Under the pieces are notes generated by a model. That model did no database searches, was not told the origin of the DNA, and saw nothing but the letters and a program-made list of their open reading frames with translations. 64,000 bases of DNA from Bettongia penicillata ogilbyi (Eukaryota > Chordata > Mammalia > Diprotodontia > Potoroidae), in NCBI GenBank assembly GCA_023548195.1, contig JAJHZJ010000399.1, positions 7,755,100-7,819,099 of the forward strand. Direction: 5' to 3'. The translations under genes and the position numbers were made by a program. This document shows positions 31,691 to 44,550 of this stretch, in pieces; positions within the stretch are counted from its first letter, which is position 1, and each line of letters begins with the position of its first letter.

Positions 31691-32204
31691 AGAATACAAC
31701 AAGCAGACCATTCTAAATTGATAAAGGAGAGGGTTCAATTGGGAGCATAGTTTGGGAATCAGTTTCTGGACTTTGTATGAAAGAAAAACTCAATTTTCAG
31801 TGAAAATTATGGCCATTATTATTGTAAGCAAGGTGTGCTCATAAAACCAGCTCTAATAACCAGTTCTCTGGGAAAAAAAAAGTATATATGCACAGCATAC
31901 TTTTACATTTAATTGACACTATTAAATTTTGTTCCTTCACTTTGGCTTACTCTAGACAATCAACGAGCTGTAAAGCAAGCCCTGATTGGTATCATTTGCA
32001 AGTTCTGAGATACGAATGCTCACATTGAAAATTTAACAGTGGGTTCTCTTCAGCAGGCTGCAACTTACTTTTGATTTATGCAAGCTTCTATTTTTTGCTA
32101 AAATTGTGATCGTTGAACATGAGGCAATTCCCCCAAAGTCTGGGGAAAAGTACAATGAAGTAAGTGTGCATGTGAAAAGTTGGTGGAATGATGCAATAGA
32201 AACA
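31691..32204. other. Unassigned sequence
   Basis: Nothing recognised; no supported reading frame. Confidence 0.4.
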
Positions 32205-32340
32205 TAACTGGGAGTGACTTTTGAGACCTTAACTGTACATATGAGGAAATTAAGGCCCAGAGGGGTATAAAGTGAATTTTCCAAGGTCACAGAATTTTAA
32301 CCTATGTCTTTTTATTCCAAATTCAACCCTCATTTTGGCA
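32205..32340 (-). repeat. MIR-like SINE fragment
   Basis: 'catatgaggaaattaaggcc' followed by 'ttttccaaggtcacagaatt' in reverse MIR order. Confidence 0.7.
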
Positions 32341-32999
32341 GAGCTGGTACTTGAGCTTGGAAAGATAGGCTCATTTACTTAAATCAGTCACCTCAAATTC
32401 AGAAAGGAGATGAGAGTTAGAGAAAAGAGGTACTTAGTGAACAGGAAAGAAGAACGTAATGGGAGGCTTAAAGCGGGGCAGAAAGATTTAAAACGGAAGA
32501 TAAAAGACAGCATTTTCCATAGTACCTGAGAAGGAACCATTATAATGTGGAAAATCTGTTCTAGGAAATAGTAAAATCAGTCATATGGGCCACAAGATAT
32601 GGACCAAGAACAAAAGGGAGAAAGACCTGAGTTTAATCATCAGGAGAAGTGCCTTTAAGTGGTTGGTGAATTTGGAAATGGAATAAGGATAGGATTGAAT
32701 TTATACAGACCAAAGCTGTCGAGTCCTCCATGAAGGGTGAAGGGAAATAACTGAGAAACTGGTCAGAAATTTGAAACTCAGAGAAGGAACCACTGGGGAA
32801 CAGAAAAGGAAGTGACTGGCTTTATCATGCAGGACTCCCATACTTAGAGTTAAGATTGAGAGCCAAGACTTATAAAGGACCAAGATTCCTTACAACATGA
32901 TAAGACTGATTCAAATATCCATAAAAAATTACAAGAATGTCTGTAAAAAGGAAAAAGTCAAAGAACTCTCATGAAATACTGTTATCTAAAACAAGTTCA
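32341..32999. other. Unassigned sequence
   Basis: No recognised feature. Confidence 0.4.
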
Positions 33000-33248
33000 T
33001 CAGTAGCTAAGTGGCACAGTGGATAGAATGCCAGGCTTACAGTTAGGAAGACCTGAGTTCAAACCTGGCCTCAGATCTAATAGCAGTGTAATCCTGAACA
33101 AGTCATTTAATCCTGTTTGCCTTAATTTCCTCATCTGGAAAATGAGCTAGGGAAGGAAATGGCACATCACTCTAGTATCTTTGCCAAGAAAATTCCAAAT
33201 GAATCACAAAGATATTGGCATAACTACAACAGTTGTACAACAACAAAA
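33000..33248 (+). repeat. MAR1-like tRNA/CORE-SINE
   Basis: Head 'agctaagtggcacagtggat', 'ggaagacctgagttcaaacc', 'aatgagctagggaaggaaat', tail 'tctttgccaagaaaattcca' and 'gttgtacaacaacaaaa'. Confidence 0.9.
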
Positions 33249-33274
33249 CCAAGTTCATGGGCCCTAGGTTAAGA

Positions 33275-33460
33275 ATTGGGGGTCTAAAGCTAGAAGGGCC
33301 CTAGAGGTCATTTAGTCCAATTTTAGTCTTCATTTTAAAGCTGATGAAACTTGGGCTCAGAAAAGCTAGATGATCTGCCCCATGTCACACTGGCATTGGA
33401 GCAGAAGCAAGGTGTGAAACTAAGGTCCTCCTATCTCTCCATTATATTACCTCCAAAGTA
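33275..33460 (-). repeat. MIR-like SINE
   Basis: 'taaagctagaagggccctag', 'aggtcatttagtccaatttt', 'gatgaaacttgggctcagaa' and a worn head. Confidence 0.75.
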
Positions 33461-33654
33461 TACCTATGGTCCCTGAAGACCAGGCAGCTTGGTGGAGAAA
33501 ATGGACCAGAACAGGAAGAGATTGGTAGCATGTAGATAACCATCAGGCTACTGCAATAGTCCGGGTGTGAAAGCCTGCACCAAAGTAAGAATAACTACAA
33601 TATTTATTTCACAGGATTATTGTGAGTCTCTAATGAAACAACATATAAAGCTCT

Positions 33655-33790
33655 GCAAACCTTAATTCAACATTTATTAAGCACCTAGTATATTCAGGCG
33701 CTTTTCTAGGTATTGGAGATCAAGAAAAAAAATGAACCAGTCCCTATAGAAAGCTCATATTCTATCAGCAGAGACAATAACAATTATTAT
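33655..33790 (-). repeat. L2-like 3' end
   Basis: 'ttcaacatttattaagcacc' with 'ctaggtattggagatcaaga' and 'ccagtccctatagaaagctc'. Confidence 0.75.
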
Positions 33791-33854
33791 TATTATTAGG
33801 AAACCAACCAATCAGTATTGTAACATAAACCCTCAAACCTAAAGAAAGAGAGTA

Positions 33855-34125
33855 AATCAATCGACAAGTATTTTTATGTACCTACTATATTCCAGACATT
33901 GTAGTAAGCACTTGAGATAAAAAGAAAAGCAAAAGGCAGTCCCTAGTCTTGGGAGCTCGCCATCTAATGAAGAGGCAATGCACAAATAACTACATACAAA
34001 TAATACAATAAACTGGTAAAATTGTCAATAGTATCAAAGAGAAGACACTAAGATTAAGAAAGATTGGGAAAGCTTTCTTTAGCTGAGACTTGAAGGAAGC
34101 CAGGGGGAGGGGGTGGTTGATAGTG
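33855..34125 (-). repeat. L2-like 3' end, second copy
   Basis: 'tcaatcgacaagtattttta', 'ggcagtccctagtcttggga', 'agagaagacactaagattaa', 'gagacttgaaggaagccagg'. Lies just upstream of the full-length L1. Confidence 0.8.
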
Positions 34126-34996
34126 GCAAATGCTTCAGATCATTAGTTGGTGTGAGAGCTGGGATAAAAGCTCAGCCCCTCTCTTTCCAAATCAAGTGCC
34201 CTTAGAACTGGGAATTACATCAATGTTAAATTGCCATAAAGTAAGGGAGGAAATTCTGTTTCAGGGATCAGTAACTAGACTTTATAAATCACAAACTTGT
34301 AAATCCTTGCTCTGCAGTTTTCAGTTGTAACAAGACTTGACAAGTTTTAACTTTTGTATTTGCAGTTGAAACATCAATGAAGGCTGAGTCAAGATGACAG
34401 AGAAAAACCAAGAAGTTGCCTGAGCTCCTTCCGTTTTCCTTCATAAACAACATTAAATTAAACATCTACAAAGATTCTGGAGTGACAGAACCAATAAGAA
34501 GATGTAGTGAAAAAATTTTCCAGCTTAAGACTGCTTAGAAGGACTTCAGAAAAGGTCTTTCTCATTTGGGTAAAACAGCTCTTAGCCACAGATTAGCAAA
34601 CAAAGCCCCTAGGTTGTGGAACATCAGACTAACTGGGAGGCCACCAGCTCCAATGCAGAGGGCAAGCTGCCAGCCCTGGATCCCCATTACAGCAGACCTA
34701 ACTAGGTCAAACCACCCCAGCACAGTGGGCAAGCTGCAAGCACCTGAAGCCCCAGTTCAGAAAGTCAGTAACCAGGACCCTAGCCTTTAGCACAGGAACC
34801 TTGGGACACCACTGTGCCCCAAGAGCAGAAGTCAACTTTTTAAAATGAGCAAAACGAAACAAAACAAAAAGAGACCTGATCATAAAAATGGTGACAGGGA
34901 AGATCAATACACAAACTCATAAGAGGCAAATGTCAAAATATCTACATGTAAAGCCTCAGAGGGGATGTGAATTGATCTTAAGTCCAAAAAGTCTTC

Positions 34997-35874
34997 TTGA
35001 AAGAGTTGAAAAAGGATCCTGACAATAAATTAAGAGAGATAGAAGAAAAATTGAGGAAAGAAATGAGAGTTATGCAGGAGAATTATTTAAAAAGAGTCAA
35101 CAGTTTGGAAAAGGAAACACAAAAATTAACTAAAGAAAGAATTTCCTTAAAAACTAGAATTGGCCCAATTGAAAGGGAAGTACAAAAGCTAACTGAAGAA
35201 AATGATATCTTAAAAACTGGAAGTGGGCAAGTGGAAACTAATGACTCTGAGACATCAAGAATTAGTCAAAAGAAACCAAAAGAATGAATAAATAAAAGGA
35301 AATGTAAAATATCTCATTGGAAAAGCAACTGAGCCAAAAATAGATCGAGGAGAGATAATCTAAGAATTATTAGACTATCAGAAAGCCACGATCAAAAAGA
35401 GAGCCTGGACAGCATCTTTCAAGAAATTATCAAGGAAAACTGTCCTGATGTTCTAGAACCACGGTGTAAAATTGTCATTGAAAGAATACACTCATTACCT
35501 CCTGACAGGGATCTTAATATAAAAACTCCAAGGAATCTTGTAGCCAAATTTCAAAATTGTCAGGTCAAGGAGAAAATACTGCAAGCAGCCAGTAAGAAAT
35601 GATTCAAATGTCAAGAAGCCACAGTCAGGATTACACAGGCTTTAGCAACATGTGCATTAAAGGATCTGAGGAATTGGAATATGATATTCCAGAAGGCAAA
35701 AGAGTTTGGATTACAATTAACAATTATCTATCCAACAAAATTGAACATAATCTTTTAGGAGATTTTCAAACTTTCCTGATGAAAAGACCAGAGCTGAACA
35801 GAAAATCTGATCTTCAAATAAAGACTCAAAAGAAGCATAAAAAAGAAATGGGAAAGAAAAAAAATATTCAATAA
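34997..35874 (+). pseudogene. ORF1 remnant of the full-length L1
   Basis: Coiled-coil part open at 34997-35287 (LKKDPDNKLREIEEKLRKEM start). The RRM region at 35340-35600 has frameshifts and stops. The C-terminal part is partly open at 35599-35874 (NLLGDFQTFLMKRPELNRK). It matches the copy A ORF1 in domain order. Confidence 0.85.
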
Positions 35875-36389
35875 TATTTAAAAATTTACATAAAATATCT
35901 ACAAGGGAAAATGATACTTGTAACTCTTGAGATTTGTATCTCTCTATTGGGGCAGGTAGAAGGAGTACATGTGACAGAGCATGTGGGTACAAGTTAACTT
36001 TGATGGGGTGGTATAAAAATTATTGGTGAAAAGGGACGGGAGAAGAGGAAGGGGAGAAGCAGAACAGGGTCAATTACATCACACGAAGAGGCACAAAAGA
36101 CCTATTACAATAGAGGGAAAAAGGGAAGGAACAAGCAATGTTTGAACCTTACTCTCATTGGGTTTGTTTCAAAGAGAGAATGTCATAAATACTCAGTTGA
36201 ATATAGAAATTCCTCTTACCATATAGAGAAGTATGAGGGGAAAGGATAAAAAAAAGGAAAGGTGACTGATAGAAGGGAAGGTATATTGAGGCATGTGGTG
36301 GTCAAAAACTGGTGACAAGGGATAGGGTTAAAGGAAAGAGAAAAGTATAAATGTGGTGGGGGAGTAGGATGAAGGGAAATACACAGTTA

Positions 36390-39300
36390 ACAATTATAAT
36401 TGTGAATGTAAATAGGATGAACTCCCATATAAAAGAGAAGTAGATAGTAGAATGGATTAAAAACCAGAATCCTATGGTATGTTATTTACAAGAATTACAT
36501 TTGAATCAGAAAGATACACACAGAATAAAGGTAAAAGGTTGTAACAGAATATATTGTAGTTCAGCTGAAATTTTTTTTTAAAAAAGCATGAGTAGAAATC
36601 CTGAGCCCAGAGCAACAACAAAAATAGGTCTAATTAAAAGAGATAAAGAAGGAAACTACATCGTGACAGAAAGTACCATAGAAAATGAAGCAATATAAAG
36701 ACTAAACATATATGCACCAAGTCATATACCATCCAAATTCTTAGTGGAGAAGTTAAGAAGAAATAGACAGCAAAACTGTGGGGGACTGCAACCTCCTTCT
36801 TTCAAAATTCAAACTACTACCAAACTAACCACAAAATAAACAAGAAAGAAGTTAGAAAGGTGAATAGAATTTTTTAAAAAGTTAAATATGATAGACCTAT
36901 AGAGAACATTGAATGGGAGATAGAAAAGATTGTTCATTTTTCTCAGTGGTACATGGCACCTACACAAAACTTGACCATGCATTAGGGCATGAAAACCCAC
37001 AATCAAATGCAGAAAGTCAGAAATATTAACTACATCCTTTTCCTTATGATTCAATAAAAGTTACTTATAATAATGAGCCATGGAAAAATAGAATAAAAAT
37101 TAATTAGAAATTAAATAATCTGATCCTAAAGAATGAGTAAGTCAAGCACCAAATCATAGACAGAATAAACAATTTCATTAAAGAAAATGACAATAATGAG
37201 ACAATATACTAAATCTTATGAGACATAGCCAAAGTAGTTCTTAGAGGAAATTTTATATCAAAATAGAGAAAGAGGAAATCAATGAACTGGGCATGCAACT
37301 AAAAGAGCTAGAAAAGAACAATTTTAAAATCCCCAATTAAATAACAAATTAGACATTCTGAAAATCAAAGCAAAGATTAATAAAACTGAAGTTAAGAAAA
37401 CTATTAAATTAATATATAAAATTAAGAACTGGTTTTCTGGGGGAAGGAGGAGAAAAAATGAAATAGATAAACCTTTAGTTAATTTTATTTTTAGCAAAAG
37501 AAAGAAGAAAACCCAATTATTAGTATCAAAGTTGAAAAGGTAAAATTCACCATCAATGAACAGGAAATTAAAACAAAAATTAAGAGGTATTTACTCAACT
37601 GTATGCCAATAAATCTGACAATGTAAGTGAAATGAATGAATATTTGCAAAAATATAAATTGCCCAAATGAAAAGAAGAGGAAATACAATACTTAAATAAC
37701 CCCATTTCAGAAAAAGAAATTGAACAAACCATCAATGAACTCCCTAAGAAACAATCCCCAGGGTCAGATGGATTTACAAGTGAATACCAAATATTTAAAG
37801 AGCAATTAATTCAAACACTATATAAACTACTTTAGTTTGTATAAATAAGTTTAGAAATCATTTATGTAAGTATAAAGACAGGCAAAGAAGAAGTAATCCC
37901 ATAAAATTCATTTTATGATACTTTAGGTGCTGATAACCTAAACTAGAAAGAGTTGAAATAGAGAAATAAAATTATACACCTATTTCCCTAATAAGCATTG
38001 ATGCAAAAATTTTAAATGAACTATTAGCAAAGTAATTATAGCAATTTATTATGAGGATAATACACTATGACCAGGTGGAATTTATGGAATTTATGTCAAG
38101 AATTCAGGGTTAGTTCAATGTAGGCTAGACTATCAACACAATTGACCATATCAATAACAAAACTAACAGAAATTATAATTATTTCAATAGAGGCAAGAAA
38201 GGCTTTTGATAAAATACAACACCAATTCCTATTAAAAAAAAAAAAACACTGGAGAGCATAGGAATAAATGGAGTTTTTCTTAAAATGACAAGCAGTATCT
38301 ATTGAAAACCATCAGCAAGCACTATCTGTAATGGAGATAAACTAGAAGCATTCCCAATAAGATGAAAACAATGTGAAACAAAATGTGAAACAACAATGCC
38401 TATTCTCACCACTATTATTCAATATTGTTACTAGCAATATTAGCTTTAACAATAAGAGAAGAAATGGAAATTGAAGGAATTAGAATAGGCAATGATGAAA
38501 CAAAACTATCACTCTTTGCAGATGACATGATGGTAAACTTAGAGAATTCTAGAGAATTAACTAAAGAACTACCTGAAACATTAACTTTAGCAAAGTTGCA
38601 TGATATAAAATTAACTCCCACCATTCATCAGTTTTTCTATATATTACAAACAATGCCCAGCAGCAAGAGATGAAAAAATGCATTTCATTTAAAATAACTG
38701 TAGGTAACATGAAATATTTTGGAGTCTACCAGCCAAGATAAAGCCAGAAACTATAGGAACACAATTACAAAACACTTTTTACATGAATAAAGTCACATCT
38801 AAATAACTAGAAAAGTACTTATTGCTGTTAGGCTAAGCTAATATGATAAAAATGACAATTCTGCCTAAGCTGATACTTTTATTCAGTGCCATACCAATCA
38901 AACTACCCAAAAATATTTTATAAAGCTAGAAAAATAATAACAAAATTCATCTGGAAGAACAAATGGTCAGGAATATCAAGAATGAAAAAAATGCAAAGGA
39001 AGGTGGTCTAGCTGTACCAGATCTAAAATTATATTATAAAGAAGCAATCATCAAAACTATTTGTTACTAAGAAATAAAGTGGTAGACAAGTAGAATATGT
39101 TAGGTACACAAGCCACAGTAGTCAATAATCGTTTGATAAACCCCAAATTCCAACTTCTGGGATAAGCATTCATTATTGAACAAATTCTGCTGGAAAAACT
39201 GGAATATTGTACAGTAGACACTAGGTGTAGACAAACATCTCACACCCTATACCAAGAGAAGATCAAAATGGATACATAATTTGAACATAAAGGGTGATAC

Positions 39301-40340
39301 CATAAGCAAATTAGGAGAGCAGGGAATCTTTTACCATCAGATCTATGAAGAAGGGAAGAATTTATGAACAAAAAAAGGAAACAGAGGACATTATGAGATG
39401 TAAAATGAATAATTCTGATCACATTATATTGAAAAATTTTGCACAAGAAAAAAAGGTTTTGCACAAGCAAGACAAGCCACATGATTAGAAGTAAAGCACA
39501 AACTCTTGAAACAATTTTTACTGCCAACGTTTCAGATAAAGGTCTTATTTCTAAAATAGAGGACTAAGTCAAATTTATAAGAATACAAATCATTTCTCAA
39601 TTAATGTTCTAAAGATATGAAAAGGGAGTTTTCATATGAAGAAATTAAAACTATATATAATTATATGAAAAAATGCACTAAATCACTATAGATTAGAGAA
39701 ATGCAAATTAAACCAACTCTGCAGTACCACCTGACACCTATCCAGTTGGCTAATATGATAGAAAAGGAAAATGGTAAATGTTGAAGATGTAAAAACAAAT
39801 TAGGAACACTAATACATTATTAGTAAAGTTGTGAACTAATCCAGCCATTCTGGAGAGTGATTTGGAACTATGACTAAAAGGTTATAAAATTATGCACACT
39901 CTTTGATCCAGCAAAACCAATACTAAGTCTATATTCCAAAGAGATCATTAAATTGGGGAACGGACCTACATGTACAACAATATTTATGGCAGCTCTTTTT
40001 GTGGTGGCAAAAAACTGGAAATTTGGGGGATGCCCATCAATTGGGGAATGGCTGGACAAATTGTGGTATATGAAGGCAATGGAACACTATTGTTCTATAA
40101 GAAATGATAAGCAAGTGGATTCTAGAAAAATCTGGAAAGACTTACATCAATTGATTCTGAATGAAATGTGCAGAAACAGAGCAACATTGCACACTGTAAC
40201 TCATGATGGAAAATACTATCCACATCCAGAGGAAGAACTATGGAGTCTGAATGCAGATCAAAGCATACTCTTTGCACTTTTTCTTTCTTTCTTGTGGCTT
40301 TCCTCTTTTGCTCTGATTCTTCTTTCAAAACACAGCTAAT
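36390..40340 (+). pseudogene. ORF2 remnant (endonuclease-RT) of the full-length L1
   Basis: Endonuclease start near 36400-36500 ('gaatgtaaataggatgaact'; 'caagaattacatttgaatca' for the E-x-H region). The reverse transcriptase palm includes [14 protein letters not shown] at 38512-38553, preserving the FADD catalytic box in an open piece of 82 codons (38425-38673). The C-terminal region is open at 39953-40339 (128 codons), including KNWKFGGCPSIGEWLDKLWY. More than ten stops or shifts separate these pieces, so no functional protein is possible. Confidence 0.85.
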
Positions 40341-40530
40341 GTGGGAATATGTTTAACATATAATACATGTAAAACCTATTTCAGATTGCTTGCTCTCTTG
40401 GGGAGGGGTAGGAAATATAGGGAGATAAAAAAAATTTGAACTCAAATCTTTACAAAAATGAATGTTGAAAACTATCTTTACATGTAATTTGAAAAAAAAT
40501 AAAATACTCTTACTATGAAATGAAAATAAA

Positions 40531-40744
40531 TAAAAAATATATCAAAATCAACCTGAAAAGACAAAGAACTGGATCATTTAAAATAGGTGAATCATGTATC
40601 AGGTGGGAGGGTAAGGAGACAGCATGAATGTCTAAGGCAGAAATGACTAGAAAAGCTAAGTGGGCTGGCAGAGAACACTGTCACTTTTACTATGGTCTAT
40701 GAGATAGAAAAGCCTTTTTCACAATGATTACAAAGTTGACCATT
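40531..40744. other. Unassigned sequence
   Basis: Short stretch with no recognised feature between the L1 tail and SINE fragments. Confidence 0.4.
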
Positions 40745-40855
40745 GTGTGGTAGCAGAAAGTATGCAACCTAGTGGATAGCACAAAGGATTTGAAGTCAGA
40801 AAAATGAGTTCAAATTGTATCATTAAATGTTTACTAGCTGTGTGTCTGTGGGTTG
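40745..40855 (+). repeat. SINE 5' fragment
   Basis: 'caacctagtggatagcacaa', 'aaatgagttcaaattgtatc', 'ttactagctgtgtgtctgtg'; a tRNA/CORE head without tail. Confidence 0.6.
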
Positions 40856-40944
40856 ATGGACAAAGCATTGAAGATGGCCTAGAAAATAACTGCAGAAATG
40901 AAGACCAAACAAAGTGGAGAAACAATAGATGACTGATAGCTGGC

Positions 40945-41030
40945 CCTGTAAAGGCAACTAGGTAGAGAGGGCATTGCACTCAGACTAAGAAATTCCTGAG
41001 TTTGAAGCCTTCTTCCAGGCACTACCTATG
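40945..41030 (+). repeat. SINE head fragment
   Basis: 'aaaggcaactaggtagagag' and 'ctgagtttgaagccttcttc' resemble the tRNA-derived SINE head. Confidence 0.55.
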
Positions 41031-41034
41031 TAGT

Positions 41035-41765
41035 CAGCCAATAAATATTTAGTGAGCACCTACTATGTCCCAGGCACTGTGCCAAGCACCAAGGATACAA
41101 AGAAAGGCAAGAGACAGTCCCTGCCCTCAAATAGTTTACAATCTAATGATAGAGCAACATGTGAACAATTAGGTATAAACAAGCTATGTACAGGATAAAT
41201 TATAAATAATGAGTGGAAAATAAGAGCTAGAATTATAGGAATTGGAGAAGGCTTCCTGTTGAAGGAGAAATATGAGCTGAGACTTGAAGGAAACCACAGG
41301 AGTCAGTGAGAGGAAAAAAATACACGAGCCAGTGAAAGTATCCAGAGTCAGGAGATGGAATATTTTGAACAAGGAATAGCAAAGGAGGCCAGTGTCCTGT
41401 GGTCACACCGCACATAGTGTGAGGGAGGACAGAGGCAGCTATAGGAAAATTAGAAAGGCATAGGGGTATGGTAAGATGTAAAGTTATGAAGGACTTTGAT
41501 AAACAGAAGTTTTTATATTTGATCCTGGGAGTGATTGGGAGAAATTGGAATTTGTTGAGTGAAAGATCGGAGTGACATGGTGGCACTTGCTCCTTAGAAA
41601 AATCACTTTGGTGGATAAATGGAAGATGGATTGGAATGGGGAGAGATTTGTGGCAGGCAGACAAACTGGTATGCTATGCAATCAGTAGTACAGATGTGAA
41701 GAGATGAGGGCTTACATCAAGATAGTGGAAGTATCAAAGGAAAGAAGAGGTTATATTTGAGAAAT
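41035..41765 (-). repeat. L2/CR1-like LINE, 3' half
   Basis: Long reverse copy: 'cagccaataaatatttagtg', 'gtcccaggcactgtgccaag', 'cagtccctgccctcaaatag', 'aggcttcctgttgaaggaga', 'gagacttgaaggaaaccaca', 'aaggactttgataaacagaa', 'gatcctgggagtgattggga'. Plus the decayed coding end. Confidence 0.85.
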
Positions 41766-41774
41766 CAGGGTTAC

Positions 41775-42455
41775 ATTTCAATCAAGCAAGCAATCAGTGA
41801 AGATTTATTAAGTGCCTACTTTGTGCCAGAAGCTGTACTAAGCACTGGAGATACAAGAGGCAAAAAACAGTCCCTGCCCTCGAGGAACTTACGATAAAAT
41901 GTAATAATAATACATATATTATATATATATAATAATAAAATTACAAAAAAATATGTACCAAGCAAGATAAGCAAGCTATTCACAAGATAAATAGGAAATA
42001 ATTAACAGAGAGAAGACACTAGAATTAAAAGGGGTTTAGGGAAAGCTTCTGATATGAAGAGGGATTTTAGTTAGTACTTAAAGTAAACCAGAGAGGTCAG
42101 TAGTCAAAGCAGAAGAGGAAGAGTGTTTCAGTCATGGGGGACAGGCTGAGAAAATGCCTGCCTTGGAGAGTCTTGTTAATGGGCAAGCCAGGAGGCCATT
42201 CTCACAAATACAAATGAGTAAGTAAAGTGTAAGAACACTAGAAAGGTAACAGGAGGCTAGATCATGAAAGGCTTTGAATGTCAAACAAAGCATTTTGTAT
42301 TTGGTCCTGGAAGCAATAGAAAGCCATCAGAGTTTATTGAGTAGAGGGGGGATGATGATGATGATGAAACCCATATTTTAGGAAAATCACTTTAGTGACA
42401 TAATCTAGATGAATTGGAGTGAAGAGAGACTTGAGGCAGGCAGACACATCAGCAC
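41775..42455 (-). repeat. L2/CR1-like LINE, 3' half, second copy
   Basis: Same strand and same landmarks as the neighbour ('agtgcctactttgtgccaga', 'ccctgccctcgaggaactta', 'aaaggctttgaatgtcaaac'). An AT microsatellite lies at about 41912-41945 and an (ATG)n run at about 42350-42366. Confidence 0.85.
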
Positions 42456-42650
42456 ATGGGGGAAAGGGGGAGGGAAGAAAAAAAAGAAGATATAAATGAT
42501 AATTTTATTATATATTTAAAAGGGAATAGCAAATTGTATGTAGTAGATTTGCAGTTTCATGTGCAATTATCTTTTTATTATACCATTATAGAAAACTTGT
42601 TTTATTCATAAATTAAAAACAAAATACAGTTTTTAAAAAGGTAAAAAAAA
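42456..42650 (+). repeat. L1 3' UTR fragment (older family)
   Basis: Same 3' UTR block as 9420-9597: 'aaagggaatagcaaattgta', 'agtttcatgtgcaattatct', then 'acttgttttattcataaatt' and A-rich tail. Confidence 0.7.
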
Positions 42651-42714
42651 AATTAAATGGTCAAAACCAGATAATTAAGGACCCACTCAGAAGTGAATAA
42701 TCAGACTTCTAGAA

Positions 42715-42970
42715 TGGCAAAATTGGTTAGCCATTTTTCGATCATGTCCAATTCTTCTTGACCCCATTTGGGGTATTCTTGGAAAAGATACTGGAGTGGT
42801 TTTTGCCATTTCCCTCTCCAGCTCATTTTACAAATGAGGAAACTGAGGTAAATAGGGTTAAGTGACTTGCCTAAGGTCACACAGATAGTATGTGAAGCCA
42901 GATTTGAAATCAGGAAGATGAGTCTTCCTGACTCTAGTCCAGACTCTCTGCATTGTGCAGGCTAGCCACC
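42715..42970 (-). repeat. MAR1-like tRNA/CORE-SINE
   Basis: Reverse copy: 'accccatttggggtattctt', 'tttgccatttccctctccag', 'cttgcctaaggtcacacaga', 'atttgaaatcaggaagatga'. Overlapping open frames are spurious. Confidence 0.9.
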
Positions 42971-43409
42971 CACAAAGCACATTATCCAGTGTTTTATTTT
43001 CACAGACTAAAGAGCCCCTGATTCTGAACCAACTAAAATTTATGTGGAAGTAGAAGAAACAGGAGAAAGACTGGAAATCAATATTGGAAAAGAAGGATAA
43101 ATCCAGGTTTGTGTGGCAGCTAAACAATTCTATAGTGGAAGACGACTGAGTTAGATATCAAGGTTTGGAGCAATCTTAGACACTTCAGAACTGCAGCACA
43201 TTTGGTAAAAGGTACACTAAAACTATATTTTGAAAATTTGCAACAACTTAGGCAGATTCCAATCATACTAGTTGTTTGGTGCAACTTACATATACAATAT
43301 ACTGTTGACTATTTAGCACAGTGGTTCCCTGAGGAACCCAGGCTTTGGTAAATAACTGTGGGTATCCCCAAACCGTAAATTTCTAATAGAAAACAGTTCA
43401 GTTTCCCCT
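42971..43409. other. Unassigned sequence
   Basis: No family recognised. Confidence 0.4.
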
Positions 43410-43640
43410 AAAGTTATGCAGTGGGAAGAACGGTTTTCTTAGTAAAATATTGTTCAAGTCCCAACTCTGATATATGTCAGCTATGTGAACTTGAACAGTC
43501 TATCTCTCCCTTCTACGCCCTGGTTTCCTCTTCTGAATGACTCTAATAACACTGCAGTAGCATCCCAGGTGGTGCTTTGGTAGGTGCTTTGGAAAGTGCT
43601 TTGATAACTGCAAGTATTATGTAAATGCAAGCTGTTATTT
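43410..43640 (+). repeat. MIR-like CORE-SINE
   Basis: Long worn MIR including the CORE 3' part: 'ccctggtttcctcttctgaa', a 'gtgctttggaaagtgctttg' repeat segment and 'tattatgtaaatgcaagctg'. Confidence 0.7.
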
Positions 43641-44545
43641 TTTATCAACATAAATAATATTTTTCACTATCTCAATATAATATTTATATTATATAAATTA
43701 CTAAATTAAATTTAAATTACATAAAATGCATAATATTGTTTCAATATCTCATTATAAACAATATTAAAAAGATAGGATGGAGAAGATTTTTTAAAGAATC
43801 TATGTACTCATTAATCCAAATTGTTTTTCCACTTAAAAAGGTAACCCATATTTATGTCATAACCAAAAAAAGTACATTAAAAGTTAAAATGTTTAGAATT
43901 GGTGTCTAAAGAGATTGCTATGACATTGATGCTCAGTTTATGTAGTCCAAGTTGAAAATAAAATCTTTTCAAATCAACAGATAATTTGCAGATTTAGAAC
44001 ATATTTTGTTTGTTAATTTGTATTTTTGGGTTTTCTGAAGATGTTTGTGAATGGAGGAATTAACTCCCACTTAGACAAAGGGGATAAATGAAGGAATAAC
44101 AAAAACAGATGTTGGAGAATATAAAACAAGTTACCCCAGATCTCAAAGACATCCAACGAGTTCCTGTTGCCATAGTTACATAAATGTTTCATTCAAAGCA
44201 AAACTTCATAAAAATCAATTGTTTGGAAAAACAATGAAAGTTTATTTCAAAATATGTAATTAATGAAATAGGCACTTCTTAAAACTTTGTTTTAGAGAGT
44301 AAAACAGACTCGATGTGTCTATTGTTACAGTCAAATCATGTAGACAAAGAACATTGAACGAAATCACATATATGTTTAATAATTATGTTAACCATAATTA
44401 TAAAGAATAAGGAAAATAAATCATGATTTGTGTCTATCATAACCTTCTCTGTGAGACAATGATTTTTGAACTAAGGATCAATGCTATTGTTGGATAATAT
44501 TGTTTGATCCAATTGTGCTTCCTTGAAGTATTAACTTCCTTTTTC
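43641..44545. other. AT-rich unassigned sequence
   Basis: Strong AT bias near 43660-43760; no gene or repeat family recognised. Confidence 0.4.
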
Positions 44546-44550
44546 CCTCT
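44546..44550. repeat. Provirus target-site duplication, left
   Basis: CCTCT, repeated at 49626-49630. A 5-bp duplication is typical of ERV-L/class III integration. Confidence 0.8.

Larger units (their letters stand above)
34378..40530 (+). mobile_element. Full-length but decayed L1 (plus strand)
   Basis: About 6.15 kb with the order 5' end ('ggctgagtcaagatgacaga'), 5' UTR, ORF1 remnant (34997-35874), inter-ORF spacer (35875-36390), ORF2 remnant (about 36390-40340), 3' UTR with 'tctcttggggaggggtagga' and an A-rich tail near 40490-40530. Every reading frame is interrupted. The YY1-type motif has decayed to AAGATGAC. It is the reference in this window for what lies between ORF1 and the tail in a full L1, and so for what copies A, C and D lack. 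No clear target duplication was found. Confidence 0.9.

Noticed and set aside
41233..41664. 143-codon minus-strand frame
   Set aside because: Lies in the coding end of an L2-like LINE in its own sense, so it may hold ORF remnants, but stops and lack of a clear RT motif prevent a separate gene call.
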